Assembly (NCBI RefSeq): GCF_037975245.1
Contig: NC_092576.1
Coordinates: 41,980,611-42,044,610, forward strand
Length of the DNA stretch: 64,000 nucleotides
Reading direction: 5' to 3'
Origin: Apostichopus japonicus
Taxonomy: Eukaryota > Echinodermata > Holothuroidea > Aspidochirotida > Stichopodidae
Part shown: one piece after another, positions 34,011-46,191 of the stretch
How positions within the stretch are numbered: position 1 is the stretch's first letter
Layout: each line of letters opens with the position of its first letter
Notes under the pieces: generated by a model
Seen by the model: the letters and a program-made list of their open reading frames with translations, nothing else
Database searches by the model: none
What the model was told of the DNA's origin: nothing
Position numbers and translations under genes: made by a program

Positions 34011-35394
34011 TCTTACGATCGTATCTCTAAATACACTGCTTCTGAAACAGTCCCAAAGTTCATATTGACATTAAACAATATTATTTACCAAGTTGGATAT
34101 TTATTTGTTTAAGCTTGCACTGTCATATTTTTAGTGTATCTTGTTCTCGTTATAACTATTGTGAGCTATGTGGGATGAACGGACAGTTTATCTGCTTCGT
34201 GAATTCTACCTATTGTAAATGATATTGTATTCTTTATTACCGATCTGTGTTTACTATTAGTCATTTCTTTAGTCCTAAGATTTGAGTAACTGTAGCCGAC
34301 TAGAGGCAGACATGTTACTACTTGTTGACATTTCATGCATAAAACATGCCTCTATTAAAGAGAACTGTTTGGTCTATATGATATTTGTTAATCTTTGTGA
34401 ACTGTTCAGTACGAATAGAATAACATTAGAGCAAAAGAAATGTCAACAATTATGATCAGTCACTGATAGGCTTTGGGTTAACACTTTAAATTAAAAAAAA
34501 AATGTCCTTTACATCGAAAGAAAAACGAACATAAAGCTGAAAGCGAATTTATGGTCTGGTATCTTTAAAATCCAAATAACTTATTGTTAGTGCATATCTA
34601 TAGGAAGTCTTGTATAAAAAGTAATAGGTTTTAATGTGCTTCTACATCTGGAGTAATATTATAACTGATTCAAATTATTATCAACAAGGTGGTTGGTTGA
34701 TCTAGCATCATAGGTCAAAGAGGGTATCCAACTAAACTGTATTGAATTGGACTCGTGTTTTATAGTGTGTTATAGTGTTTTATAGTACAGTGTTCACTAA
34801 TTTTGGTTGAGTGTTTCAAATGATTGATTGCTGTCAAATGCGTGTGGTAATAATTGGGAACAAATACTGCTGTCTCGAGGAATCCGTACAATTAGCTTAG
34901 TCTTTCAATAGACCGTTGCATTTTGAGACAAATGTCTTAATATATAAAAAAGAAAACAATTGACCATTAATCGCCACAATTTTAGTTGATAATTAAGTGT
35001 GTAATAATTTATAATAACACAGATTTCAAAGTTGAAACTTCGGAATTCAACAAAATGTGGACAGTGCTACCTCCTGAAATATACAAATGACCCCCTGTAT
35101 GAGCAAACATACAAACATACTATTCGAATAGCTAATGCCCATTTCAGATCCGCGGTATGAGCGTGTCTTGTTATTGTACCAATATAAGTCTCGAAGTGGG
35201 GTGATTTGTACATCTGCATTCATGTGTACATATGTAAAATTAGATACAGAATTCTGCATAAAATAATAATATACTTTACAAGCTCAAATTACCCATCGGA
35301 GCTTTAAGATTTACCGTAGTTACTGCAATCTCTGTGTAAATTGAGAAGAAAGTGACAAACAGTATAACTAGTCCTTTAAGTCAATTAAACAAAT
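34011..35394. other. Upstream DNA; no feature recognised
   Basis: AT-rich DNA upstream of the proposed gene start. A promoter may lie here, but I see no definite motif. Confidence 0.4.
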
Positions 35395-35405
35395 ATATAC
35401 ATATG

Positions 35406-35466
<61 letters not shown>

Positions 35467-35495
35467 ATATATATATGTATGTATATATATATATG

Positions 35496-35559
<64 letters not shown>
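35394..35559. repeat. (AT)n / (ATGT) microsatellite
   Basis: About 165 bases of nearly pure TA with interspersed TGTATG steps. Peptides of alternating I and Y in both strands are artefacts of this repeat. Confidence 0.98.
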
Positions 35560-35560
<1 letters not shown>

Positions 35561-35659
35561 TAGGCTTTTTAATCATGAATAGATACAGCGCTCCTTTTGC
35601 TAACCAAAGTATATATATATGCTGCTGTTTCCCAGAAAGCAATGCTGTTCACCGTTACA

Positions 35660-36552
35660 TTCTTGAATAACTGCAAATGTTGCTGATGGTTTAACTGAGA
35701 AAGAGAAATTATATATTATTATATTATTTAATAATACTAGGAAATTGTATCATCATCATTTCGATTAAACAGTCATTGCATTAAAACAATTTCACTTATC
35801 AAGTTCGCTATATGAATAAAAAGAAAGTATAACTACAACGATCAACTGGAGTTCAAATCGGATTCGCTTATTACCCTTCATTTTGGTGAAGCTGGGAGAA
35901 TGGTGTCTTTTCATTAATTGTCATGTTATTTGAGGAAATTACTAACAGGAAAATTTGAAGCCCAAACGAAAAATATGTTCTTTTATGTCCTGCGTTATTA
36001 TGCAGTCAATTTCACCGTACGTTTTCTTATAACGTATATATACCGGACAGAGCAAACATATCGACATGTCTTGGTTAAGAAAGGTTATATTCTTGAATAA
36101 GTGCAAATGTTGCTGATGGTTTAACTGAGAAAGAGAAATTGAGTGTGGACTCAAATTTGGTTTGAAAAATCTGTTAGTATTAAGATGTACGCTGTTTAAT
36201 AATACTAGGAAATTGTATCACCATCATTTCGATTAAACAGTCATTGCATTAAAACAATTTCACTTATCAAGTTCGCTATATGAATAAAAAGAAAGTATAA
36301 CTACAACGATCAACTGGAGTTCAAATCGGATTCGCTTATTACCCTTCATTTTGGTGAAGCTGGGAGAATGGTGTCTTTTCATTAATTGTCATGTTATTTG
36401 AGGAAATTACTAACAGGAAACTTTGAAGCCCAAACGAAAAATATGTTCTTTTATGTCCTGCGTTATTATGCAGTCAATTTCACCGTACGTTTTCTTATAA
36501 CGTATATATACCGGACAGAGCAAACATATCGACATGTCTTGGTTAAGAAAGG
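35660..36552. repeat. Recent local tandem duplication (units about 430-470 bp)
   Basis: Copy 1 (35660-36080) and copy 2 (36090-36552) are nearly identical over 'ataatactaggaaattg' to 'gttaagaaaggttatat'. They differ by a few substitutions and one block: copy 2 carries about 40 extra bases (36140-36195) where copy 1 has an ATATTATT stretch. Offsets are 430 bases before and 468 bases after that block. No credible protein is encoded. Confidence 0.92.
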
Positions 36553-37195
36553 TTATATGGCAAATACATGATCACTCTAACATTTTAAGCAATGGTTCAT
36601 TTTATCGTAAACTATTGCGCTGCAACGTTAAGATTTAATGTTAGAAGATGATGATTTTGCATAGGATGGCAACCCCGTCGATTATGTATTAATAAAAGTT
36701 CCTTAGAATATAATGAATGTTCTGAATCAGAGGGCAAGAGAGTGAGAAACAAAGTTCAATGTTAACTCAATAAAATTTTGTTTGCTCAAGAAGATTTTTT
36801 GGAGGTATTTATACATTTTTCAAACAGCCTTAGTCTTTTAGATGGATCGTTTCAATTCTTACCACCAAGACACAGTAACAAATTCAAATAATCATTTTGT
36901 TTGTGTATAAGACTTATAAGTGAATATAATGAACTGTAAAAATGTACAAATATGTGTAAATAGGATGAAGTTGTACCTATAAATCCAAGCAGGCGATTTA
37001 CTTTCATACAGGCAAAGATTTATAAATTGCAAGTATAGACTAACTAAATGTTCAGCTTATTGCATGTTACGTCATCGGTAATAGTCATTTTCTGCAAGTT
37101 GAGAGGATAAGAAGGACATTTTTCTATATTTCGCATTGGAAAAGAAAATTAGTCTTCTAACCATAAGTTATAATCTTGACAGAATGCCATTTTAC
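36553..37195. other. No feature recognised
   Basis: Unique AT-rich sequence with no splice-supported exon or repeat. Confidence 0.4.
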
Positions 37196-37459
37196 CTGGG
37201 CTTTGAAATCGATGATTTGAGAAACCACAAAGTCGATTGAAACATCGTTGATAATCAATGTTCCACTAGGTTAAATATCAAATTCCCCTGATACGTGACC
37301 TTGTTCACTTTTTTGGGTGTTGGAAGACTATTATTGGGGGATCGTCTTCAAAATTTGTAGAATTATACCACAAAACTCCTACAAAACCCTCAATATAGAA
37401 ACTATTCATAATTGATCTTCTTCCAAGTTCTACGATCTGCTGGTTCTCACATCCGTTGT
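37196..37459 (-). pseudogene. Ig-like domain exon, decayed
   Basis: On the minus strand, after an acceptor TTTGCCTTGCAG, the reading is DNGCENQQIVELGRRS, then GFVGVLWYNSTNFEDDPPII, then a stop at 37305-37307. After a frame change the next segment reads GHVSGEFDI, stop, PSGTLIINDVSID, and reaches a donor-like GTAAAA at 37195. The order [VELG]-[GVLWYNS]-[PII]-[SGEFDI]-[SGTLIINDVS] is that of V-set-like Ig exons in echinoderm surface proteins. The second Ig cysteine region would lie in the last third. Two stops and a frameshift make it a pseudoexon. Similar exons usually follow a signal-peptide exon, which I did not find. Confidence 0.6.
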
Positions 37460-40400
37460 CTGCAAGGCAAACATATATCTCACTTTTTACATAAAACATT
37501 GTTTCTCGTTTCCATGAGCGGTTCGTTTTGATTGCCTATCCAATTTTTCTCCGCTACTTTCAAAATGAAACACCGTTGAACAAGATGTATCTAACATACA
37601 TTAATTTACACATAATCACCAGTACAACCTCATGTTTCATAAAATATCAAAAGTTCACGAAAGGAATAAGAATAACTGTTAATCTGAAAGTTATTGTAAG
37701 TATCATAAATATGCAACCGATACACACAGAGAACACAGTAACTTCTGTATGAAAATGGATCGAGCTGCTACATCGGTATCACGTGCTATCAGTACTACAG
37801 TAATAACAAGAGGATACGTTGAATAAACAAAAAGTAACATGCTACCAATGTATTAGATTTATCAGCACGATCTAAGTTGTACTCTCTTTTTTTTTAAACA
37901 GCATCCATTCTGCTTTTGCCCGATGCATTTACAAACTATCACTAAATTATATTATACAGAGAACTACCTGTGAAGACTTTAGAACCTGATATCTGTAAAA
38001 GAATGGAATCATCAGATGTTAGATGCAGCTCATTGCATGTCATTTAAACATCAATGCTTTTTTGCATTCCTTGTCAAGACTTAATTTTTCATGTTTATCA
38101 CAGTTAACAGATTATTAAGAGATGCCATTAGTATTCAGCTTCATAGCCTAGTGTAAGTCATTCATGCTGATAAAAATACTCCATTCTCGATATATCATTC
38201 CATTCAAACTCATTGGTGTGCTCTGTTTAGGAAGTTTCTGGCATTTAGATTTTCATTTCCATTTCACAATGCCACTGGAGTAATTGAATCAAATTTAACA
38301 CTGTCTTTTCCTTGGTTTTACAGTCAAGCAAACTTGCAAACTTAAACCTGGCTTGGAGAGCAAAACACTCCTATTCCTACAATAACTCTGCCGAAAGTGT
38401 AGTTGGTTGTACAGATACTATAAACACTAGTACTGTAGCATGACTCGATATTTTGTATGCATAGTTAGCTTCGGCATTTAAATTGTTATTTGAAAATAAT
38501 ATTCAAATTTGGAGTTGTATTGCCTGAATATGTTATTACAAAGTAAACAGGGACATCCTGATTCAGGGTTTCAGGCTATCAACAAATTTAATGTAAGACT
38601 AGAGTTGTTTCCAGTTAGTCTTTCTTTATTAATAAGGAGTACGATCTTAAGTTCCTCTGTCAGTAACATATTACTATGCGAATTGTTATGCAAATAAATG
38701 TGCATATATGTATTGTACTATTGACTTCAGGAGAGTTAGCAAAACCCAATAAAGATCATCAGTGTTAATGCTTTATAATTCTACTCTGCTGGAATTAGTA
38801 AAAGTTTTGACAAATACTTCTCAGCATATTACCCTCGATATTGTTAACATACTTTGAAATACAATTACAGGAAAATGGGACAATTTGCAGATGATATATG
38901 TTACAGATTATTTAACTTCTGATGCCATGCACAAAATTGGACTCTGATTTGTATGATGTTTTACTTTCTAATAACTATAATAATTCATATCTTTGTGATA
39001 AAAACTATGATGAGGTTCTGGTTTAGATATTGACTTGCATAGTTTTGATCTTTACCTTAGTAATTTTACTGAACGATTAACTTGGAAATCACTACTCAAG
39101 CTTATTGTGGGGTCTCTTCCGTTGTACCGAGATTAAGTACAATTGCACCAGACCAGGAAAAACGTTAACAATGGCCTCTGACGTAATTAAAACATGATTT
39201 TGTATCATCGAAGTAGTTCATTATAGAACGCCGAAAGGGTAAATAAGTATGGGAACATAAATTTGCTGTAATTACAGTGGTTGTAGCTGCATGCTGTTGC
39301 TTAGTTAATTGGATATATACATAATTATCCTCATGTGATACAAGTTACATCTTCAAATAACGACCAATAGCATGTTTTCTAAAACTTGCAGTCTTTCTAC
39401 AAGAAGGATGCATTTGCATTTATGTCAAAAGCCGGGAAATGGATTGGCCAGAAAGGAGTAATTACATGGAATATTTAATAAACCTCCAATTACGAGAACT
39501 AATACATCCATCACATCACAAGAAACACATCGACTAAATGATAACGTTCTCGACTCTGAGAATAGCGTTACTCTGCGAATTGTTCAACGTTATGAAATTG
39601 TATTTCCTTAAGCAATCTTCAACTAACGTCGCGAAATGGTAAATAGAGGTGATCAGACGGTACGCATCATTACACCATACTTCAATCAAAATAAATACTG
39701 GCGTAAGTAATTAAGGGATTTAGCAATGTCGTAGCATGCGGGGGGTGGGGGAAGGTGAAACAGCCCCTGAGATTCAACAAAGAAAGTAGGCGTATAATTA
39801 TGTCAACGCGAAATGTACATATTATTTGTTCCGATTTATTAGTAAGAAGAGTTCAATTTCAAGATTCTAGGCACATATTTCAGGAATGTCGTTCAAAACC
39901 AACAAGGTTAATTTATACCGATCATCACGTATCTGTCATCTCCGGTAATCTGGGAGGTTTTATTATTATTATTTTTTTTTGGCAAACAATTCCATGCTAA
40001 GCTACGCGCCAGCGATGCTGGCGCTCTGGTGAGATAGTGTCATTGTGGTCCCTTTTTTTCAAAAATGCCCACCCCCGTGCTCCCTACTGAAATATGATTT
40101 TAAAAAGGCTCTGGTATATGCGCACATCAAAAAGTATCACTATATAACATTTTTTTTGTTTCTTTATGTTCCTAAACTGCCCCTCTCCTTCCCCTTAGTG
40201 TTTTTTTGCAGGCAACGGTCCTGAAACAACACAAGTATTGAGCAGTTCGACACATGAGATCACGTCTTGAGAACTGTATACCAATGTTTTTTAAGTGAGT
40301 GACGTCAGACAAAAAAAAACTTTCTATCATTATGTTTAAGGTAATTTTTGTACAGTAATACCTAATTGGATGTAATGCAGTCAGATTTGATTACCTCATT

Positions 40401-40505
40401 TCCACTTGCTTTTATTTTGTCTCTATGGCTACAATAAACCGTTTAATAACTTCCCAGTGTCCTCTGTATACAGCATATGTATTGTAACCGAACTTGCGTA
40501 ATAAT
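37460..40505. other. No gene recognised
   Basis: AT-rich DNA. A tiny candidate minus-strand exon (about 37979-38003) lies between TTCTTTTACAG and GTAGTT but has no partner. Around 39960-40090 there are T-runs and a GC-richer island resembling transposon debris. Confidence 0.4.
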
Positions 40506-41455
40506 TCAACTTTGATAGCTATTCTTTGAGTAATGTCGTAATGTTATAATTCTTTGTCGGGAAATCCCCGTTAAGTTGTTTACTATGACGTATGTAATCG
40601 TGCACCTGGCCTCTCGGTCTCCGGAAGTCTGGTGACCGCAATTCTGAGGCGGTATTTTTTTTGTAGTTGAACATTCTCGTGCGCGTAAACTTAAACTATT
40701 GTTCAGGCTAGTATAAAAGGAACTGATGGTACGTGCAGCGTGGGAATCTTCGACAAAATCTCGCAAGACGTTAACGTTCGGTACGTTATCTTATGATTTA
40801 CTATTATCCAAGTTGGTAGGTTTCTGATACCGCGGCACCGTGTATAACTGTTCGTAGATATTGTTAGCGCTCAGAATAATATTGAATAAATTAGTAAATG
40901 AAATAAATTGTTTTCAAACTGCGCTGTTGCACTCAGGGAGATTACGCCCAGTTATTTAGTAGAAACGTTATTGACCAGTTGTTATCATTTTATCTGAATT
41001 GCGCGACAATGTGTGTACTTTAGTAGAGATCAGTGTTCTGCTGTGATTGAATATATTTCAGTTAGTCCGTAAGTAGGAACATTCGTGAATAGCCTAGGTC
41101 AGCTATCAGAAAGATACATTACGGCCATTTAGTCCATCGATTGGTTCTAAGTATATTAACATTGATTAACGGCATTGTAGACACCGTTAGGTTAACTATG
41201 TAGCCTCGAATCTGTGTTCATATTTAGACACTGCGTTTGGCGTTTAGTTTATAGCCGCGTTTTACGTTGCGTTATACGCTGCGTTTGGCGCCGCGTTATA
41301 CGTTGCGTTATGCGCTGCGTTGGGCGCCGCGTCGTATGTTGCGTTATACGCTGCGTTTGGCGCCGCGTTGGACGCTGCGTTGAGCGCTGCGTTTAGTGCC
41401 GTGTTCCACTCTGCGTTTAGAGGCCGCGTTGAAAAACAGCGTTAATAGTTTCGTT
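40506..41455 (+). repeat. Dispersed LTR-like repeat, copy B
   Basis: A second copy of the repeat at the window start, in the same orientation. It contains GTATAAAAGGAACTGATGG (TATA-like, near 40712) and ends in a longer 12-bp minisatellite (41228-41455). Compared with copy A, there are small indels and substitutions spread evenly. It abuts the PIF/Harbinger end at about 41476. A complete retrotransposon between copies A and B is unlikely, since the interval is 40 kb of host gene. Confidence 0.6.
41228..41455. repeat. 12-bp minisatellite (GCGTTNNNCGYY), copy B
   Basis: About 18 units of 12 bp such as GCGTTATACGTT, GCGTTATGCGCT and GCGTTGGGCGCC. The period of four codons makes an arginine/cysteine/valine-rich open frame (41214-41396) that is an artefact. 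Confidence 0.85.
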
Positions 41456-41475
41456 GTGCGTTATGCAAGGATAAA

Positions 41476-41502
41476 GGGCCGGTCACACTACAGCGATATC
41501 GG
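41476..41502. mobile_element. PIF/Harbinger-type terminal inverted repeat (left end)
   Basis: GGGCCGGTCACACTACAGCG followed by ATATCGGA has the GGGCCxGTCACACTA form common in PIF/Harbinger ends, and a TAA-like trinucleotide precedes it. A second, near-identical end (GGGCGGTCACACTACAACG) begins 85 bases further, at about 41561. The MADF gene of the same element starts at 41744. I did not find the matching right end in the window. Confidence 0.6.
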
Positions 41503-41743
41503 ATCGGAATCCGATTCCGAGTTTTACAGAAAAAATCGGAAGCGTGGGTTTCCTATTAGGGCGGTCACACTACAACGATATCGGTCCGGATTGTCTAAAG
41601 TAGTCCGATCCAATTCATATTTTACGATCGGTCAGCAGAGCGATTTTTATTGGACGACTATCCGATTTGCCAATTTTGTCCAATCAGTGTCTTTGTTTAT
41701 ATTGACGTTACAATTTTGTAAGTGCCTAACTAGCTACCAATCA

Positions 41744-41888
41744 TTATGGCGCACGAGGAAAACGAGAAATTGGTTGAATTTGTGAGGTTGAATCCCTCAC
41801 TATACGATAAAACAGACAAGAATTTTAAGGATTCTACCCGGAAGAGAGATATATGGGACTCAAGTGGTGGAAGTGTCGGTATGAGTGG
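41744..41888 (+). pseudogene. MADF-BESS exon 1
   Basis: The ATG context is attATGG. The exon reads the N-terminal half of MADF (EKLVEFVRLNPSLYD, then RKRDIWDSSGG) and ends in phase 1 at a consensus donor. No stop occurs within it. Confidence 0.8.
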
Positions 41889-41941
41889 TAAGTACATGGT
41901 TTCGTGATATGAAAAACCCACCAATATAACTGGCATATCAT

Positions 41942-42432
41942 CAGGGGCGTAGCGAAGGGGTTTTTGTTCGGGGGTGTGGAGAATTTGATTTGCCGACGGA
42001 TGTGGAAGTGCTGACTGAAATGGGGGGTCTAAGGGGAGGGGTGTCCCCCTCCCTTTTGGCATTTTTTTAGTTTTGAAACGTCCTTAGCTGCAATCTGGTG
42101 TATATTTTAAGTCAAATTTGATTTGCCGACGGATCTGGAAGTGGTGACTGAAATGGGGGAGGGGTCTAAGGGTATGGGGTCTACCCCTCCCCTTTGGAAA
42201 ATGTTTAGTTTTGAAACGTCCTTAGATGCAATCTGGTGCATATTTTAAGTCAAATTTGGCACGGAAGAAGCTCCCGTTCTCCTTTTCTCTATTCAGCTTT
42301 CCTTCTTTTTTCCCCTTCCGCTCTCTTCACCTTTTCTCCTTTTGCCGACAGACCCAAAATTTGCCGACAGCGACCAAATTATTGGGGGGGGGGGGTTGAC
42401 ACGCACCACACCCCCCGCTCGCTACGCCCCTG
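41942..42432. mobile_element. hAT-type non-autonomous element with perfect 8-bp target duplication and internal tandem repeat
   Basis: Flanked by catatcat at 41934-41941 and 42433-42440, identical. The ends are CAGGGGCGTAGCGA on the left and CAGGGGCGTAGCGAGCGGGG read inward on the right. The interior holds two tandem units of 133 bp (starting 41984 and 42117) sharing 'gatttgccgacgga' and 'ttgaaacgtccttag'. The unit sits in intron 1 of the MADF-BESS gene. It encodes nothing. Confidence 0.95.
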
Positions 42433-42475
42433 CATATCATGCATTTTAGTGTAGTCTTGTGTAGTACCTAGGAAT

Positions 42476-42500
42476 AGTAGTAGTAGTAGTAGTAGTAGTG
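42476..42500. repeat. (TAG)n microsatellite
   Basis: A run of about eight TAG units. Confidence 0.9.
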
Positions 42501-43170
42501 AGTTGAGTCTCGTCTATCCGACATGCTCAGTGATTAACCCCCGCCACGTATCACGATCTTGTGCAAGGTTTATTGCTTCCTCGAAATTGTTAAAGGTCAA
42601 GCGACACGTAGACTTGACTTTGCATAATATTAAACTTAACAATTCTTACATTAACAAAAACCCAACACCGCGATTTTTTTTTTCGTCTCCAAAGGGGTAG
42701 AAATCGGTAAAAAGTACTATTACGTAATAGATTCAGTGACGTCACGGGGGGGGGGGAGCGCAGAAGAGTGCAAACTGTATATGTTCTGCGCAGTGCATTT
42801 GGGTATGGAGAAATCTCAAACTTCTCGAAAATATTACCTTTTTCAGCAGTCTGTTACAAGAAAGTTAAGATTTGGATTAAGATGAAAAATCACAAATTGA
42901 TACATAAGACATCGAACAAAACATCCATTGACTTCTTTTTTCATAAATTTCTTGCATTTTCTTCCTATCAAGCAACATAAGCTCCGCAAAAATCGGCTAG
43001 ATTGACTCGTTCAGGGAAAGCCGAAAACAAATGACGGCATTTGTTTACCAAGTCGAAAGTGCATGATATCGTCACTTGGAACTGCTATTGCATACCACAT
43101 ACAGTTTCTATACACGCACTGTAGTACGCATATATACACACAGCACAGCATAACTTATACATATCGCGCA

Positions 43171-45009
43171 ATGGCTGCCGGTGGCATTGACACACAGTAT
43201 TTAGATAGCAACGGCGAAGATGTAAGGTAAATGGAGGACATGGTGGACGATCGTGTGGAAGTTTTTCCCTATATGTTCGAACCGGAGACCAGCGAAGAGG
43301 AAGCGGGATCGGAGAGCGATGTCGAAATTGATCGTCTTGACGGAATATAACGGTAACGTTACGCCAAGCGTACTATACTTTATATAGGATAGCTGTGTCA
43401 CTAGTTAGGCCTAGAACCGATAAATGTTTCCTAACTTTGCTCATACACTTAGCTAGCCAATTTGTTGATGGGGCAGCAAAATTAGCATGAATGTGCGGTC
43501 GAGTAAAGTTAAGGAAGTTACTATTTTCCTTAAAAGTTGTGGCAGCACATGCCCCAGGAACATGTCACACAGACATAATTCATTTGGTTAGTAGATTGAA
43601 GGAGCCAATTGGAAGAGTGCACAACAAATTCAGAGGTGGCCTATTATTAATTTCCTAGCAGATGTAGGCCTAGTGGCAAATTAGTGAAGTTACCACAAAT
43701 CAGGGAAAGAGTGGGGGGGGGGGGAGGGAGAAGGTGGCACCTCACACCAGCTTTTTGTCATTTCCGCTTGAGCTACTTTCATAACCAGATTTTCTCAATC
43801 TAGGGAATGGATTCAGAAGTGGGGAAGAGTTGGAAACGAGGCAATATCGGCCTGTTTTATTTTCCTTTGCAGCATTGTCCCAACAGAGGCAAGACTTCTA
43901 AGAAGAGGCTACCCCTCCTTACTAGTGATGTTACTTGTAAGGAGCTTCAACGGTAGATTGCCCTTCAGAGGTGCCCCTTTCTATTTTGACATGTTAGTAC
44001 AGTATGCCCCAATAATTGAGGTTGGTATGAAGTCATTGAATTGGCTCTTTATTATTTGAACTGGTTTGTATTGTTTACAGGTGTCATTGTGGCCAATGTG
44101 CTGTGATGCCTACAGCAAGGGATTTTAGATGCTGCAGCGAAATAGATAAGGACTGTGATGGAGAGAAGAAGGTGCTGCATGCATCACCTTACACCCAGGT
44201 TTTGAAGCTATGTGCCTGAACCCATTGTTTCTTCAGACAGCCTACTACATGTACCGCCAACAGTATGGTGGACGTGCACAGGAAAACAGGATCCAAGAGT
44301 AAGTATAGAATACATTATTTTTGTTGTATACCTTTATTCATTGCTCTGACCTGCTGTTGAAAGATGTAACAATACATAGGGTGTATTCATAGTTTAGTTT
44401 TGTTTCGTTGTGAAAGGAATAACATTAAGATATAGATTTGATCATGAAAAATTTGTGCACCATGTTCAAAACCTGCTTCTGATTAGGTTATTTTGACCAA
44501 AAACTGGTGTAATGCCCTTGAGGTTAACCCTTATCATGCTGACTGACATAGTAGTCATTAACACTGAGCCATGGAACCAAATGGCACACAAAAAATGTCC
44601 ACCATGCCTTGTGCACGATCCATTTACAAATTTTAGTCCCCGAGATACAATGATCAGTTTATATAAATGGCATAGCTAGGCTTACTTTAGGGGAGGCAGA
44701 TTTAGGGGCCAAGCAATACTGGAAATCATATAGAAATTTATTTTAAAATTGACGTCCCCAGATGGCTACCAAGCTTTTGTGTGTCTTCATCTTTTATAGC
44801 TGGTTTTCATATGATTATTTTACAGGAAATACAGACACACAGCATACAGACAACTTGCACGGATGAGCTAGCAGTTTTTAGGGAAGGAGATTTGTGTTGT
44901 TCTCCCATCCTATGCAGTAAGGAGGATTAGAGAAGCTTTACCATCTGAACAGTATGAAGGATTTAAATTATCAAGACTGAGAATGTGGACTGTTTATGCC
45001 AAGTCATAG
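43171..45009 (+). pseudogene. P2RX7-C-terminus-like zinc-binding protein gene of the TTAA element (decayed)
   Basis: Three exons: 43171 to about 43352, 44081-44298 and 44826-45009. Exon 1 reads MAAGGIDTQYLDSN, a TAA, then in the same frame VEVFPYMFEPETSEEEAG and a second TAA. Exon 2 gives CHCGQCAVMPTARDFRCC with the Cys pattern of the P2RX7 C-terminal ballast-like domain. After a frameshift comes CITLHPGFEAMCLNPLFLQT, then AYYMYRQQYG. Exon 3 reads YRHTAYRQLARMS, TAG, then EICVVLPSYAVRRIREALPS and stops at 45007-45009. The WCxCGxC..CITxHPGF..YRxY order is the known family signature. Its role in the transposon is unknown. Four disabling changes are present: two TAA, one frameshift and one TAG. 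Confidence 0.8.
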
Positions 45010-45866
45010 TATCATTTCTGCAAAGTTTTATAGAAACAGGGTTCAGTCCTGTCTGTTTTGTGGCTGAATAGTGAACATTTTGGAATTCCAGCTTACATTT
45101 TTTTCTGGTTCATGGTATTAACTACAATCTTGGATGAAATTTTACATTTTCAAGTTTGGGAAGTACATAGCAGTAATAAATAATAAAAACTCAAGTTAAT
45201 TTTTTGTATGTATTCTCTCTTGTAAGCAAAGCTGTCACTTCTAGTAGCCTGCCAACAAAATCTGGATGATTGAAATCTCAAATATACTAGGTTAAAATAG
45301 AAGAATAGTTTGAATTAAGTACCCTAAACCACTATGTCAATGGGATCTGGGGAGCTTAGGCTTTCATTTTAATAAAATTGTAATGAGAATCAATCTGAAA
45401 TTGTTCATTAATCCATGGAATATCAAGGTTACTTGATCATAAATGAGATAAAAAAAAATCACATTTTATCCCATGCGGGGAACAAACAGCAAATTTTTGT
45501 CAATTCTTTTCGAGAAAATCAAAAAATTGGCAACATGTTTGAAACACCAACGTTGTATACAAATAGTAAGTCAGCATGAAATTTACATTGATGAAGTCTA
45601 AGCTTTCTAGAAAGGAATACTTGTCATTGGAACTTTTTTTTTAAATATAATGTTATCATTACTAATAGTTAGTTACAATGGAAACCAGATGTAAGTAAAA
45701 CTTGAATGTAAAACTTTAGCAACTTCCCTAAAGGCTGGTAGCGACCTGTTAATTAATACTGTTCTGCAGCTGTGCCATACACCATGTGAACAGACGATTC
45801 ACAGAGTCGATTGCTCCCCACTACAATGAAACAAAATTAGAACTTGGGAGGCCATCAACTACAGTA

Positions 45867-46191
45867 CTTCAGCAAAGCTTTTGAAATCTGCTTCGGTGTT
45901 GTTTTATGGCATCCTCATTGTTCGGATGAACATAGGAGCTTGCAAGGGGTGGAGGCTCTTTTCTGACAGGAACAGGACACTCCTCTCCCAGAGTTCCACT
46001 TCTGCAGAAGTTGTTGCAAGCAGTCAAGAAGTTCCCATACATAATCTGTAGAAAAGTAAAGATATGAAGAATAATATAATAATAGTTCATAAAAGCATAC
46101 CATTTAGATAGAGGCATTCCAATCACTCCATTTCGGTCAATAGGCATGACACAGTTGTCGGTCAAGTCTTTGGATGCCCAACTAAGGCGAC
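45867..46191 (-). pseudogene. C-terminal exons of a Kolobok-like transposase
   Basis: The upstream part reads SKDLTDNCVMPIDRNGVIGM then PLSKW (46080-46170) and meets a GTATGC donor. After a TTTCTACAG acceptor (about 46047) the last exon reads YGNFLTACNNFCRSGTLGEE, then VRKEPPPLASSYVHPNNEDA and ends IKQHRSRFQKLC stop. The proline-rich P-P-P-L-A-S-x-Y-x-x-P-x-x-x-x-A-I-x-x-H-x-S-R-F tail is one I associate with long uncharacterised invertebrate proteins linked to THAP-type transposases. A competing frame over the same exon (45915-46103) is less family-like. Confidence 0.55.

Noticed and set aside
35352-35670. Open frames of alternating Ile and Tyr on both strands
   Set aside because: They are translations of an (AT)n repeat. 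The same applies at 54300-54653.
41214-41396. Arg/Cys/Val-rich open frame
   Set aside because: It is produced by the 12-bp minisatellite, whose period is a multiple of three.
45915-46103. Alternative minus-strand frame (DYVWELLDCLQQLLQKW...)
   Set aside because: The overlapping frame ends in the P-P-P-L-A-S..H-x-S-R-F tail typical of the transposase family and is preferred, although the alternative cannot be excluded.
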